A DNA stretch of 64,000 bases from Plectrocnemia conspersa (GCA_009617715.1 VTFK01000152.1:2757617-2821616), one strand, 5' to 3'. Counted from the first letter of the stretch, positions 1 to 13,118 are shown. Notes: a model not told the origin generated them from the letters alone. Program-made: numbers and translations.

Positions 1-700
1 ACGTCTTGAAAATTGTACATTTTATTTTGAATAGACTTTTTCAAATAAAGCAATTGTTTTAGAAACGTTGTTTTTATCATCAGTTATCAACCATTAAAAT
101 ATCCATTGAAGTTTTAAGAAAGCCGCTAAAGTTTCTGTAACGTTAAAAAAAGTTAAGAGGAATAAAACGCTAAAGTAACGCAATATTTATTAAAAATAAA
201 AAATGCATGATCAATATTTTTAATAAAAAAAAAAACTATCGAATAGTGAGCTCTGATGTCTTGAAAATTTCACATTTTGTGACTAGAGTTTTAAAGGATC
301 ACAGCTGTTTTTAGCTACGTGTTTTATATAATGAGCCATAGAGAATTTTTATATATAATATATTTCACTAATAAAATTATTTTTATACCATTCGGTTTTG
401 GCAATCTTTTAATTTATGAAGCAGCAAAAACTCTAAGGCAGTGAACTAGTCTTTTAAAGTTGCATAGTTTATTTCGACGAGTGTTTCCATTATCAGTTAT
501 AAAGGCAAAAATGATCCAAAATGTTTTAGTAGAGCTTTAGAAAAAAAAGGCACTAAGGTAACTCAATATTGCGTAGAATTAAATATTTGCAAGATAATGT
601 TTTTCTTCCTTGGTTTTTTCACAATCTATGAAAAAAAAAAAAACTCGCAAACTGTGAGCTATGGCGTCTTGAAATTGTTAAGTTAGCCAGGCGTATTTAT
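1..700 (-). repeat. Degenerate, partly tandem copies of a dispersed repeat
   Basis: The phrase GTCTTGAAAATT recurs near 3, 259 and (as GTCTTGAAATT) 666. The last two follow a GTGAGCT box, and upstream of them lies an AGTAACTCAATATT-like box (near 174 and 558). The same ordered boxes, plus a CGGTTTTGGCAATCTT box near 391, occur in reverse orientation at the right end of the large repeats ending at 7882 and 28248. I read this as several old, diverged copies of that repeat end. No open frame of note lies inside. Confidence 0.5.
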
Positions 701-2957
701 TTTTATAGCTTTAAACTTATTATATTTTATTTTTTTACTTGCGTACGATTTCTGGTAGCTTTGCGTCACGTGATATTCAAGTGGAGTTCTAAGATCGAGT
801 TGAATTTTTGGATTCCGCACTGCTTCTGAGCTGGACCTTGTCTGACGTGAAATGGAAAGCTGCCGCTTTCTTAATACTCGTCTCAGTCTATATTTGGCGT
901 AGCTCAGATTGATGCGAGTTCAGCTGAACTTGAATGTGTTCTAATTAGAAAAGAAGTGTTAGGAAAGTCCGGCTTTAACTAAAAGTGTATTACTGGACAA
1001 AAGTAGCTGAAGCTTTAGTATTATTAAATGAGTATGTGGATCCAGGTACTTTCCGTATTCCACCGACTGTTATTTATTATGTAAATAGTACTGGTTATTT
1101 TACCAATATGCATTCTGATCCACTCGAATATGCAATCGGCACGTGCGTACTTAAAAGTACTATGTGGTATAAATTATTTAATTATATGCATATCTCAGAA
1201 AATATTTTAAGTGGTTCTTATTTGAACAACAAAACAATACAGGATTTTTAGAGCAGGTAATGAACATTGTATTTGAACGTCCTTGAAAATGAACAGACCG
1301 TACTTAGAAATATTACCAAATTTCTATTAAGATTCTTTTTGAGTATACAATGTATACGGCCGCTTAACTCCTATACATTTACGAGTCATTTAATAGTTTA
1401 AGTATGCTAAATAATAAGTAATAAATTCGCAAAAGTACCCCATTCCGAATAAAAACGTTTAGTTAACTATATGAAAAACTAACTTAACCGGCCAATTCGT
1501 ATTCAGAAACGAACGCATGAGCTCCACATACACACACACAAAAGATTTCTTTTGCGTAATTGCACATAAATAACGCAGATAAATTGCCCGTGCATGATCG
1601 GAGCAATTTTCCTGTGTGATTTGTGGACATATTTTAAATGCTATTTCACTTGAGTTTAATCAAAGTATCGGCGGTAGGAAATGCGTCCCGATCACGAAAA
1701 TTAATAAGAAACCCCCGACCCAATTAGAAGTTGAGGCATGTTTATGAAAATTCGGGAAATGTACAAAAATAAAAATCGAAAGCATCACGCGAACGGAGAA
1801 CGGCAGTAATTGTAGTCAAGTTAATGTAAATTATCATAAAACACATTTAACGAGCATAAATTTTACTCTTTACGCGCGGGACGCATGAACTGTGCCTTTT
1901 TCAGTATTTGGGAAACACACTCGTACATTTTGTATATATAAATATATATAAATATGCTAAAATGTTTTTTTCTTTATATCTAAATGAATTCTGCGACTGG
2001 AATGCTCGTAATACATTTTTGCTCATTCTGAAGGCAGATTTATATTTTTTTAAGGCGTCGTAAAATACACGTTTTTCAGTCGATTTAATTAACTGATGAA
2101 ATTAATTGAAAATTCCGCGAAAGCTTTATATATTAACAAAATATTCACCTAATGCTCTCATAACTTTGAACGTTTAATTGGTTGACCTTTACTCATAGAC
2201 GGGTCAAAAATTAGTTTTGTTAACGAAAGCTAATTTTAGCTTATTATAAAGAATCGCCTCTATTACACAAATCATCGACTGCCTGACAGTAAGTAGTTGG
2301 CGTGCGAAAGGGCACTGAGTAGCCCCGGGCGTACTAAATTAGTGAAATCGAGCAATCTGCATACATTACGAGCTACGAGAAAGAAAAAAAAATAACGTAA
2401 ACTTCGCACAAATTGCCCGCATCGAATGAAGCAGTTTCTTGCCTTTTTCACTCCCCGTGAAGCAAAAGTGCTATAATTAACTAAAAATACCAAATTAAGA
2501 CAAGCACTATAATTTGTGTAATGGGAAAAATATATAATTAGGGCTTTGAATATGTATTAAAACAGCATCGAATCTTTAAAAATATCATTTTTTTAATTAG
2601 TATTGTTTCTGTTGTAAATATATCGCTCTTATGTAATGATAGTGCAGACAAATAATCAATGTCTGTCAATTACGAATATAAATAATTTATCAAATAATAA
2701 TATTCCTGGTCGTACGAAAAACGACGGTGGCCATTATAATTAGATTTTATAAAATTCAACAGCGCCGTCGCATATGTTGAGGTCGTGCGTTACCAATAAA
2801 ACGACAGAATTTAGAATAACAAAAATTAAATCGCAGCCACAGTGTTATCATAAAAAAATATAATTTGCATAAAATAAAATGTGTTAAATTGTCAGTGAGC
2901 TGTTTAAGTCAGTTTAAATGCTACAAGAATAATAAATTTATTAATTTATATTTTTAG
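701..2957. other. Intergenic or intronic DNA, no gene recognised
   Basis: AT-rich sequence with a short CA microsatellite near 1528-1541. An 88-codon frame without an early ATG runs 985-1251. Its product matches nothing I recognise, and its length is within what chance allows in this much sequence. I see no other structure. Confidence 0.6.
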
Positions 2958-3158
2958 AATTACATTAAAATATATATATTATATAAAACACAAAAAGCAC
3001 TGGTTTACAGAGTACATTGTCTGGGAGCACATATCCTCACTGACGCGATATTTGTGGATTGTGGATCGCAGTGGCGCAGACTTTTGTTGAACCTCAAAGG
3101 AAGGCCTCACTCGGTGGTGGAGGACACTATTGAGGATCTTCTCTGGAAGATACCATAA
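2958..3158 (+). CDS. Candidate terminal coding exon or coding relic, unknown protein
   Basis: Directly after TTTATATTTTTAG, a plausible splice acceptor, 66 codons stay open to a TAA at 3156-3158. The first dozen codons are AT-rich. The rest (from about 3000) is markedly more GC-rich than its surroundings and gives a balanced composition, with segments such as GAHILTDAIFVDCGSQW and GRPHSVVEDTIEDLLWKIP. I do not recognise the family. It could be the last exon of a plus-strand gene, a fragment of a transposon protein, or a chance frame. No upstream exon was found. The functional label is therefore left open. Confidence 0.35.
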   Translation, partial: NYIKIYILYKTQKALVYRVHCLGAHILTDAIFVDCGSQWRRLLLNLKGRPHSVVEDTIEDLLWKIP

Positions 3159-3599
3159 ATTTAGGCATATACACCTATCTGGTCCTTTAAGAAGGGCCTT
3201 GCTTCGTGTATGAAGCTCAATAGATTATAAGCAATAAGCATTTTCTGTGAAGTTTGGCATAAATTCCATAAAATATATTGCACATAAAATTAATAATGAT
3301 CACTACTTAGCGACAAGTATTGTGATCATAAGAACACGCTTAGAATCTATAAATATGCGTTAAGACCACAATGGTTTTATTTATAAAGGAGCGCCCGGAA
3401 GACATATTTCGTAAGAGGTGTGTTTTCAGATGAGATGTGCATTATATACAAAATTCGTCCTAATTGCTCTAAATAGCCTTGACATTTGCTCATTTTTTTT
3501 AATTTCTTTATACAATTTATGTAGCAATAAGTATTTTTATTACGATTTGGTATGTGAATAAATCTTCCCATTAAATGTATTTCCATATGTATTTATACA

Positions 3600-4327
3600 A
3601 AAACTGAGATAAAACGAATAAGTCGGTTCAATTTCAGTATGCGCGTAGGCGTCCTATGGTCAACACGCATGTCGAGCGCTACATCGTAGTCACGTGGTCA
3701 AGTTATAATACCACATGCTTATCGGGGACTTCAACAGATTCTTACTGACATCTTTGAATATTTTAGGGCACCAAAAGGGATTAAATATATTTTTGATAGT
3801 ATATTCTTCTAACAGATATCGTTATTATATTTTTTTTCATATAAAATTAAATAATTAAAAAATAATTAGTGGTACTTGATTTTGTTAAAAAAAATCGTTT
3901 CGAATATCGTCATGTATTTTCCTAGATCGGTTTATATAAATGTCACATCATAACGAATTCTTATTTAGAATCGATAGCGACAAATTCTAGGATAGTCACA
4001 GATGTGGTGTTCGTATTCTGAAGTATCATTTTTATGCCTTATGGCATTTTGCAAAAGCCGACAAAGATTTTACGTAAATTGAATATTTACGAACGAAAAG
4101 TTTTCACTGATATTGTATTGGTGAGTGCCCACAGAAACTTTTATAATTAACAGTAGCGTAATTTTAATAATATGACAATTTAAAAATTACGATTATTTGG
4201 CACATTTTTCGATCGCGCGCAAATATGCCAGCTGTACGTGACGTAAGCCACCGTCCGGACGGCATATGAAATTTGTGGCAGTGTGGTCGCTTACTCGAAG
4301 TCGTAGGTCTCGGCCGACTTCAGTTGT
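3600..4327 (+). mobile_element. Harbinger-like non-autonomous element, copy A (both ends missing)
   Basis: Closely similar throughout to the elements at 16251, 40060 and 46187. The shared landmarks include the box GTATGCGCGTAGGCGTCCTA, the GGCACCAAAAGGGATTAA box, and the GTCCGGACGGCATATGAAAT box near the right end. Similarity begins near AAACTGAGATAAAACGA, a position inside the optional internal module of copies C and D, so this copy descends from a module-bearing form. It stops after CCGACTTCAGTTG, before the terminal inverted repeat. No coding potential. Confidence 0.8.
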
Positions 4328-6320
4328 AACTCTTCAACACTTCAACTCCAACTTCAGTTGTAAAACACTGTTTCGTCAAACAGTTATCGAATTATTATTT
4401 CTGTGTGTACAGACAGACTAATGCTTTATTACAGGGAGTTTAATAATACAGTTTAACTTGACTCAATAAGCCATTTTTCCAATCGTCTGTTAAAAATTAA
4501 TGAAACGGGTTATATTGAAACTCTCTAAGACACAGATAAATTTAAATAGTTTACAAATAACATATGTCATCAATATTTTTATTCTAAAAATTAAAATATA
4601 TTATTATGAAATGTAATAAAATTATAATAAAACAATGAGAATGAAAGTTAATCAAAAACTGATCTGAATAAATCCGAACCAGATTTTTTTTATGAAGGGC
4701 TTAAATCTAGACTAAAGTCGCCCAGGGAACGAAACGAATTGCGAATCGTGGTACGATAAAATAATAATTTGCCCAGGTGAATATTATTACGTTTATACCT
4801 AAATATATGATTTTATGTGTAGTACGCTCACATAATATAAAAGAGAGCGAGACGAGGCGCTGATAAAGGGAAAAGCAATTACTGAATAAAAATATATTTC
4901 AACTTTTTTAATAAGAGAACTCGGTCCAGCTCTCTGCTTTATGCGAATAAAATTACACTCGAGCGAGAACAGTACATCTTTCTTTGCGTAAATCGCGTCG
5001 ATCGATATTCGGTGTGTAATTCTTTATTCGTTTAACTATCTCACCATAATGTTATGCTATTTAATGTTGAGCCCCCGATGTTAAATTAATGCCATGACTG
5101 ATCTAAAATAGTACAGGTAAAAATTGTTATTCTGGGGAAATGAATTAGGGATGACAATTAAAAGCGATAATTTATCGCAGAAAATAAAATTCCTTCGGGA
5201 GTAAGAAGAGGGAGTCCGGCTTGTGCTTCACCTGCAGGAAAACAAAATTAAGGTCATAAAGTAGGAAATGAGACGTACACGCAAGGGTGCAAAATTTTTT
5301 GACAAACGAGGAACCCAGTGTTGCGACAGGGCGTAATGAAAAAATATCCCCGCAGGCTGTCACGGGAAATTAAAAGCTTTTTCCTATGTATATGCAGGGG
5401 AAAGTCACCATATTTAATTTCGAGCCAATCCAAGCGAATCTCCAATAAAAAAATCGTTGTAGGATATTAGATAATGCTTTGTGATGATGTGATTATTATT
5501 AAATTAAATAATTAAAAATAAAGGTGATATATATATCTTATTTTCAATTATGGATTAAAATCTCACACTGACTTTAAATATTTCATAAATTTAATGCGCA
5601 TCGATGATTCAAGAACAAACCGCTGGTTGTTGACGATTTCTTGACTATTCATAGATGTTTCTTGTTGCGTAGACCTTGATTCGCCCATTATGTGTACCTT
5701 ATTCAGATTCTCGATTCTATTTTTAAAGATAACGAACGCTCCAATTCAAACCCGATGTCGTAAGCGTCATAACCACCCATTCAATGCATGATCACAAAGG
5801 GACTGAAAAAAAGTCGCTTATGGGGCCACCCTCGTCTATTGTGCTTGCATACAAACGATCCTCGCATGGAAACGTTTCGTTCATCAGGAAAATACGTTTC
5901 AGCTCTCTGGGAAACCGCTGCGGCCATTTAAGATAATGGAAGGTGGACTTTCGCCTAGTGATTTAGGTCCACCCGCCCCCCATTTGTGTTATCATATTTT
6001 TTCTCCGGCTGCGTTTGCACTTTCAGCCGTGTGCAGCTTTTAACGTTTCAACCCTTTCGCCGTGGTCATATTTTCCTGTTAGCGTCTCGCGAATACGCTC
6101 GAGAGGCATTCGTTCAAGTCGGCGGTGCGGTTTAATCAAGAGCTTTCATTAAAAATGTTTGGAAACAATCTTCGCAAACGTCATGGGAGATTAGCTCTAT
6201 TTGGCTTTCAAAAATAAATATGACCGCCTCCCCTCGTTTTTGGGAAAAAGGCTTTCAATCTTTCAAACCCTGAGGGTATGTTTTTTTAAACGCGCATATT
6301 CACTGTAACCATTCAATAAA
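4328..6320. other. Intergenic or intronic DNA, no gene recognised
   Basis: No gene seen. The part around 5600-6250 is less AT-rich than its flanks but carries no convincing open frame. It may be conserved non-coding DNA; only comparison with a related genome could tell. Confidence 0.6.
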
Positions 6321-6985
6321 ATGACACTTTTCTAGAATCAAACTATTATCTACAAATGAATCATGGTTCCAAAATATATTTCTAAATTATATCACTATTA
6401 GACTTTTAACTTGTGAACTTAAGAACGACTGTTTTTGGATCTTAAGAACAGAGAATTTAATATTCTAATAACTGTTTAATCTATCAAAGTCCTAAACACT
6501 CTTATAGTTAGTGCTTAATATTTAACCGCACTTAAATGCATATCAAAGCAATTTAAAAAAAATAATTCCAAACCTTCCACTATGCCTTTCTTTATTGTAT
6601 ATGAACGTTACTACTTTTAACTTTAAATATATAAAAAAGAGTGACTTTTCTAGAATCAAATTAATATCTAAAAGTGATTCCTGATTCCAAAAAAAATTTC
6701 TAAAGAATATCACCTTGAGACAATAAACTTATGAACCTTAAAATGAGCTTCTTTTTTAGATCTTAGGACGCAGAATCATATATTTTCATGACTGATTAAT
6801 TAGTTAATGTGCTAAACATAACATTATTCCATATCAATGCAATTTTTAAAAAAATATTTTAAACCTTTCACTTTGCCTTTCTTTCTTACATATGAACGTC
6901 ACTACTTTAAACATTAAATATATTTTTTTAAATAAGTGACTTTTCTAGAATCAAATTAATATCTATAAGTGAATGTGTTTTTTTA
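6321..6985. repeat. Tandem repeat, about 300-320 bp unit, just over two copies
   Basis: Unit starts are marked by GACTTTTCTAGAATCAAA-type boxes at 6321 (slightly diverged), 6641 and 6936. Within the first two units the order of landmarks is the same: a TCTAAA/ATATCAC box, a TTAAGAACAGAGAAT-like box, AAACCTTYCACT followed by GCCTTTCTTT, then ATATGAACGT. The third unit breaks off after about 50 bp, close to where the large repeat at 7004 begins. The spacing is 320 then 295 bp. Confidence 0.75.
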
Positions 6986-7003
6986 GTCCGTTCAAAAGTC
7001 CAA

Positions 7004-7882
7004 ATACTTTTCACTATCTTTATACCAGCGAAAATATAATTTAACTGATTAACACTAGTGAGATTATATGTTGCTCTAAAATATCCATAAAACTCAACTT
7101 CACAGTTGCGAAACGTCCATTTGCTGTTCAAACCTAAACCTAACCTAATAAAAAGTTCTAAAACTAAACTAAGCCCACTCATCTCTCAGCGGAAAATAAA
7201 CAAAGAGCAAACAGATGTCGCATCTCGCATATTGCTCTATAGTTGGTCTGCACTATGTTATAAACATATTGTAGCTATTTTTACCGACATTACTTCTTGA
7301 CTTCTGATATGAAAGTTTTGATCAAAGTCTATTCAAACTGAATTTTGGTCAATAGTAGGGCGCAAAAACAATTATCACTTCTCAGAAGGCAAAAATTCAC
7401 GTCAAAAGCAATAAAATCGTGTCGGGGAACGCTCGGTAACGAGCGTTCCCACTGCGACGGCGACGACACGATTTTATTGCTTTTGACGTGGATTTTTGAC
7501 TTCTGAGAAGGGATAATTGTTTTTTGCGCTCTCCTATTGGGCAAAATTTGGTTTATATGTTCCTTACTTAATTTGTAATCTATTAGAGGCCTTTTGGTGT
7601 TGCTTTTAGTGTGATTATTTTAACGTTATGGCAACACTAACGTATTTTTTAATAGTCAATTTTGCATTTTATTGTACCATAGCTCAGTATAATAAAAAAA
7701 ACATAGCTTATAATAGTTGCATTGATCTTGAAAGTCTAATAAAAAAAACTGTGCAAATTTCAAGACACTAGAGCTCACAGCACAAGAGTTTTTGTTGCTT
7801 TATATTTTACAAGATTGCCGAAACCTAATGGAACAAAAACCCAATATTGAGTTACTTTATCGGGTTTTTAATCTAAATCTCT
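7004..7882 (+). mobile_element. Large dispersed repeat with foldback core, copy 1
   Basis: Similar over almost its whole length to 27301-28248. Shared landmarks in order: GCGAAAATATAATTTAACTG, GTTGCGAAACGTCCATTTGC, AAACCTAACCTAAT, the foldback core, GGCAACACTAACGTATTTTT, and GAGTTACTTTATCGGGTTTT at the right end. No transposase is encoded; open frames across the core are translations of its palindrome. It is a non-autonomous element, or a duplicated segment that carries one. I could not see terminal inverted repeats or a target duplication at the outer edges. Confidence 0.75.
7341..7548. repeat. Foldback core, about 208 bp palindrome
   Basis: The left arm reads GCGCAAAAACAATTATCACT then CTTCTCAGAAG, then CACGTCAAAAGCAATAAAAT. 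The right arm is the near-exact reverse complement, ending in CTCCTATTGGGCAAAATT. The centre holds a perfect 26-bp palindrome (7425-7450) built on GGGAACGCTCG and CGAGCGTTCCC around GTAA. A GACGGCG tract lies to the right of the centre only. Such a structure can fold into a long hairpin, as in foldback elements and some MITEs. Confidence 0.85.
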
Positions 7883-10800
7883 GCTAGGGCTTGTCCGAAA
7901 AAAACGGTTTTCATTTTTTTTACAAGTCAAAAACCGGTTAACTGGTTTTAATTGTCTTTAAAAAGTTTAGATATTTCGTATGTTTTAACATTTTATTTTA
8001 CAATAAAAATAATATGTATATATGTATTTCTTCAAAATTATCTCATAAAACGATTAGTAATTACTTATACTTTTATTATCACATTTTATATTAGTATTTT
8101 TAATGAATATTTTTAAAAATTATTGTTTACTGGTTTTAATAAAAATATTACAGTAGCTTTTATAAATTTGTAGGCACAATATTATGTGACATACAGGAGT
8201 ACATATTATGTACTAAAAAAAACCATATTTTTAGTAATTTTTTTTCATCGAATCCAATACCTTTATAGTGTATTTAATATATTTAGTATTTACACAATAG
8301 GTTAAGAACTTCTATATTATTTTTAAAATAAGTTTTAAGACATAACTAACATTGTACCCTTGGAAAAATCAACAATAAGTATACAAAAATATTATAGATT
8401 ATGTACTGCTCAAAAATGTTGTTGTATTTTATAAAAACAGACTGAATAAAATAGTTATTATTTTACTCAGTATTTGCTTTAGAAGCGTTTCAAAGCGCAT
8501 CTTGCAATTGTATAGATGACATTAAGATTAGCATACTTGTAGAGATTTCAACTGAGCGTTTGCAATTATTGTATAAAAGTAAAAATACACAGTTAACGAC
8601 CCAGGCTTTTGTATAAAATGCAAAAAATAAATCACAATCGCCCAGACAGTCTTCGAGTTCATTTCACCTCGGTCGAGTTAATAAAACTCATTTAAGAAGA
8701 TATCACTTGAACAAAAAAAAGTACGAGAGCCGGTAATGGAGTGTCTCTTGGATCTATTTCCCCGCGATTGTTTCCCGTCGGAAATTGAAACGAAACCGAA
8801 CTGGAAGGGAAATTAAATAGATTTACAGACACACCGAAAGACAGACAGACACACAGATGCGTTATTAGTTGGACCGTCAAATACATATTAACAAAAATTG
8901 GCCATTGATCAGCTAATATCCGAGGGGCGAGACCGGAAAATTGAAATGGCGAAATGCACATATGGAAAATGCAATTATACATGTTGCGAATCTCTCACAT
9001 CGACGCCTCGACCGGCGTCATCTCAAAGCATCTGATTGAACATGGTGGGAATTGGCCAGTTTGGATAGACTAATCGATTAGTCAGTTTAGTGAATGGGGG
9101 AGATTTATGTATTCATTAAAATATTATACAAAATGTCTGGCGTATAATTATTATCTATTAGTGAAAACATATTTGGGCAGGCCAGAAATAATATTTGATC
9201 TTTTTAATAACGTCAATCTATCTCACGTTTGATGTACCAGTGTACTTGTCACCAAACTTTCCCAAACAAAGCTATAACTGTAATGACCGAGAAGCGAGCA
9301 AATATTTGCAGTAGGGTGTTAACTTAGTGTTGATAATTATTAGACTGACAGTTCAGTTGCCAACATGCTCAAAACCCGATTTTTTTGACTAGAAAAATAA
9401 TTATAGTAGCAGTGATGGTATTCTGTGAAAATTATTCATCAATAGTTTTTTCAACTAGGCGAGACTATTAAAGCATAATTATTTTTTAGATAAATTAAAA
9501 TATACATAGACAATTAGGCATAAATTAAAAAAAAATCGAAACGATATTGGTCCATGATAATGAAAGGCTTCACTAAACAAATGTTGCAAAATTAAACGAA
9601 TTAGAATAAATTATTTTTTACTCATCCACCATATACCCCTGACCTTTCCCTTAAAATAAATATAGTTTTAAATATTAGTACTAATTTATTCGATACACTA
9701 AATTCATCAAAATAATATATAAAAAATCAGATTTTTATCAACAAGAGAGTCATTAATAATTAAATCGTGGAAAATGCCGTGGAATAAAATTGTTCTATAA
9801 AACCTAACCTAAAATAAATAATACATTCATTACAAATATAAAATATTTTTTTTTTTATTTAAATTAGTATTTTTTGATTCATTAAATTCTAGCAGTTTTT
9901 TTTTTTTTTTTGACTGAAACTAATGAATAAATTTGAGTTAGTGTGCAATATATATATAAAATACAATATCTTATAAATTAGAGCAAATTTTTCTTCAACT
10001 TCAATCCAGTTACCGGCGAGTCTTTTTTAATCCATACCGGTCGAAAAATAGAAAAAGTGCTTTCTATACCAACAGGGGTACGGATGGACCCCAGAACTGT
10101 TGTCATTTTCTTATAAATAATCGTTTTCAAATACGATCTTCTATATTTCATTATTAAAATATGGCAAAATACTTTTTTTTTTTTTAGTCTAAAAAATAAA
10201 TAAAGGCATATTGATTTATTCGGCCATCAAAAAATAAAATAATAATAAATTAAGATTGATTTATTATTAAATTTATTTCTACTAATTCTGTAATTATTTA
10301 TCTCTGTATATAATTACAGAATTATTCTGTAATTTGATTGATATAATTTTAGTTGAAAAATATAATTTTTGATTTTAAAAATATATAACTAAAATATCGA
10401 CAACTAATAATAATTAAAATTAAATAAAAATTAAATTAATATTTATCATGAAATTAATTCCTTTTTCTTTCTAATATACTAATATATGGATATTAGCAGT
10501 TATATGTTGTTGTTAATTTATAGAGTCCATCAAAGCATATTATTTTTTTAATTATTGCTTTTATAGGAACATAAGAACTTTATTACACTAATATTTCCGT
10601 ACAATTTTTTGCTAATTTTTTTAATTATTTGCATATTTTTATTATTTCATCACAATAATAACATCGATAATTAATCAGCTCGAAATTCACCGTGAGATTA
10701 GTAACAGATAACAGACACGATAGGTATTGAAAAACGTTATAAACTAATGTAGTAAAAAATCGAAACATGTTAACCAATTATTAATACTATAATTATAGAT

Positions 10801-11296
10801 TTTATTTCAATGCCAATAAATCATTTTTAAAAGTATTGCATGATTCTTCCCGGGCGAATTTTTTTAAAGTTATTGTTAAAAACGATTTGTTTTTTATTAA
10901 TTTATAGTACATAATCCAACTATAACGTAAAAAATATTTTATTGTAGGTAATTTTTTTTTTTATTACTAAAAAATATTGAGAGCCACTGTCAAAATAAAT
11001 AAATAACCAAAGAAAAACAGTTTAACTCATAACTTAGTAGAATAATGTTGTTAGAAATGTCACTCGCATGTGTTTGCACGCCCGGGATCAGATTTCTTCT
11101 TCTAACGATATTATTTTTTTCAATTCGAGTTGGCATGCATATGTGCGCTCGCCCAAAATGGTACACTTTTTTGCGATCATATGTGAGCGCGCACCCATGA
11201 AGCGACTTAAGTTCATGAAAAATGAATTACTAGTGTTACTCCATTCCGAGCAAGCGTATGTTTTTCCAGTCTAATTAACTGTTTGTATAGTCAAAT
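7883..11296. other. AT-rich intergenic or intronic DNA, no gene recognised
   Basis: Mostly very AT-rich with homopolymer runs. The stretch 8690-9100 is less AT-rich and carries a purine-rich GACAGACAGACACACAGA tract, but no gene. Three loosely similar boxes with ATRTGNGCGC occur within 11064-11200, whose meaning is unclear. No promoter or RNA gene could be supported. Confidence 0.55.
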
Positions 11297-11890
11297 CTAT
11301 TTTTCTTTTCCTAATGCGCTTTTAAATATCGGTTTCAATGACACAATGTTAGTAGGCTCTTTGGACCTTAGTTTCGAGATATGTTTAGTGAATTTGCGCT
11401 TAGAGTCCAGGCATTTGATGCTCGCAATCCATTTAATGCACTTTTTTGTCTGCTTGTTTTAAAAAAAATGTTTTATTTTTATTTTTATTTAATAAAGTAA
11501 TGATTTAAGTTTTGTAAAGATCGTAGATTATTTTGTAAATTAATTTAAATTTGTTTGGGACCGTCAAAATGACGGCTGTTTCGTCAGTATACATTGATAA
11601 GGCTGAATGTCATTATATATATATAATAGAATGAATAGGAACGGCCCGGGCAAACTACCCTGTGAGACCCTATAATAAATATCATTATTACCGAAACAAC
11701 ATAGCTTCAACCTTTCATATATGAGCATTTTATAAGTATACAAAAATCAGAGCATTTATATTTAGATGCTTTACAGATTAAATTGTGGTATAAAACAGTG
11801 TCGAATGCTTTTTCAATATCTAGCGTTAATTATTCTGTTTTTTTCATATTAAAGTTAATGGAAATTTATTTATTAAAGTCATTTGTGATA
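11297..11890 (-). pseudogene. Non-LTR retrotransposon reverse transcriptase relic (jockey-like)
   Basis: The reverse strand carries the ordered motifs of a non-LTR reverse transcriptase, split by stops and frameshifts. Near 11780-11823 is palm motif A, LDIEKAFDTVLYHNLICK. Near 11600-11669 comes VSQGSLPGPFLFILLY, the 'GVPQGS' region. Near 11580-11594 comes YTDETAV, where the catalytic YADD box is altered in two positions. Lower down (to the TAG at 11297) is LDSKRKFTKHISKLRS, typical of the C-terminal part of jockey and related clades. The N-terminal endonuclease and the 3' tail are not seen. The altered active site and the stops show it is dead. Clade assignment is from motif style only. Confidence 0.85.
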
Positions 11891-13118
11891 GCTTGATTAT
11901 TTGATTTTTAAACTATGATGTAAGTTCTGAATACAAACTCAATGACGATATATTGATAGCACCACCATAAATTCTATGCTATATGTGTTTATGTATTGTA
12001 GATAATACAAATATAGACGGAATCCATTAATCGAATCGTTTTGAGGGCGAAGCAACCAAAACAAACAAAATTAAAATTTCGATTAATACCCGATTGTCTC
12101 GTTCGCTTCGCATATTTATTTTGGTTTCAACGTTTCCCTTGAAAACAATGTGAATGAAATTGATTTGGAATTGTATTGTAAATACTATCAACATATTAGA
12201 ACAGAACAATTAACTTCTGTACACACAGTAGCAGTAAAAAATGAAATAAAAATGTGTATTAATATGTAGATTAAAAAATAAATATTAGGATAATAATTAT
12301 TAAATTCATCATATGGTACAAAAATATTTTAGAATCATATATTACGTGAATATTGTAATTTATGCACGGTTCTCATTCGACGGTATAGTGCAGGTAGTAA
12401 GTCACGCAATTTCAAACAGAATGGTGCGTTCTTACGTCAATATGTGAAGCCATGAATAAAAATTTGTAGTCTTTCAAAAAATACAGCGAAACGAAACAGA
12501 CTATCTAGCGATTCGAACGGTTAGCCCTTTGAATGCTTTAACCGCTTAAGGTCCCGGCGGAGGAGACAGGGGCACCTCCTACACCTTGAAAACTTATAAT
12601 TATAATTAATGCATCCCGGTTGGACAATAGGACGGGGCGAGGGCGGGCCCTTTATCACACTTCCGCGCCATTAATCCGCCGCTCTGGACGTGCTTCAAAA
12701 ACATTAAAATCCGCCCAAACACGTGACCCTCCTCTGGCTTCGAAAGGGTTAAATGCGCACTCGGAAAATTGTAACAATAACCATTATGCGCCATTTGCAC
12801 GCGTTTTTTCCTTTGCTACCACTACTGGAAGCATGGTGCCGTGCGACAGGCGGCCGCAGGTAGCCGAGCTAATTAGTGGATTTTAACCAGGTAATTCCAG
12901 ACACATAAACCACCTACGCACTCTCCTGCATGCACGTTTACCCTTTGAACGTAATTTTATATTAAACGAGCGTGGCAGATTACTTTCTGAGACTTTTACT
13001 GAAAAATAATTTTTTGGCTTTAAACCAACAATTAACCTTTTCGTTTTAAAAACAATGCTTTACGTAAATTTCCGTGACATGGCTATCACAAAATAATTTG
13101 TAGCTCCTAGCCTAATAG
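11891..13118. other. Intergenic or intronic DNA, no gene recognised
   Basis: The first part is AT-rich. The part 12370-12960 is distinctly GC-richer. Short frames there overlap on both strands, as GC-rich non-coding DNA often gives. No gene, RNA or repeat could be supported. Confidence 0.55.

Noticed and set aside
985..1251. 88-codon frame as a gene
   Set aside because: No ATG near its start, no recognised product, and length not exceptional among 64 kb on two strands.
7329..7544. Open frames across the foldback cores (also 27620-27910) as a conserved gene
   Set aside because: They are similar only because the DNA palindrome is repeated; the frames just translate both arms.
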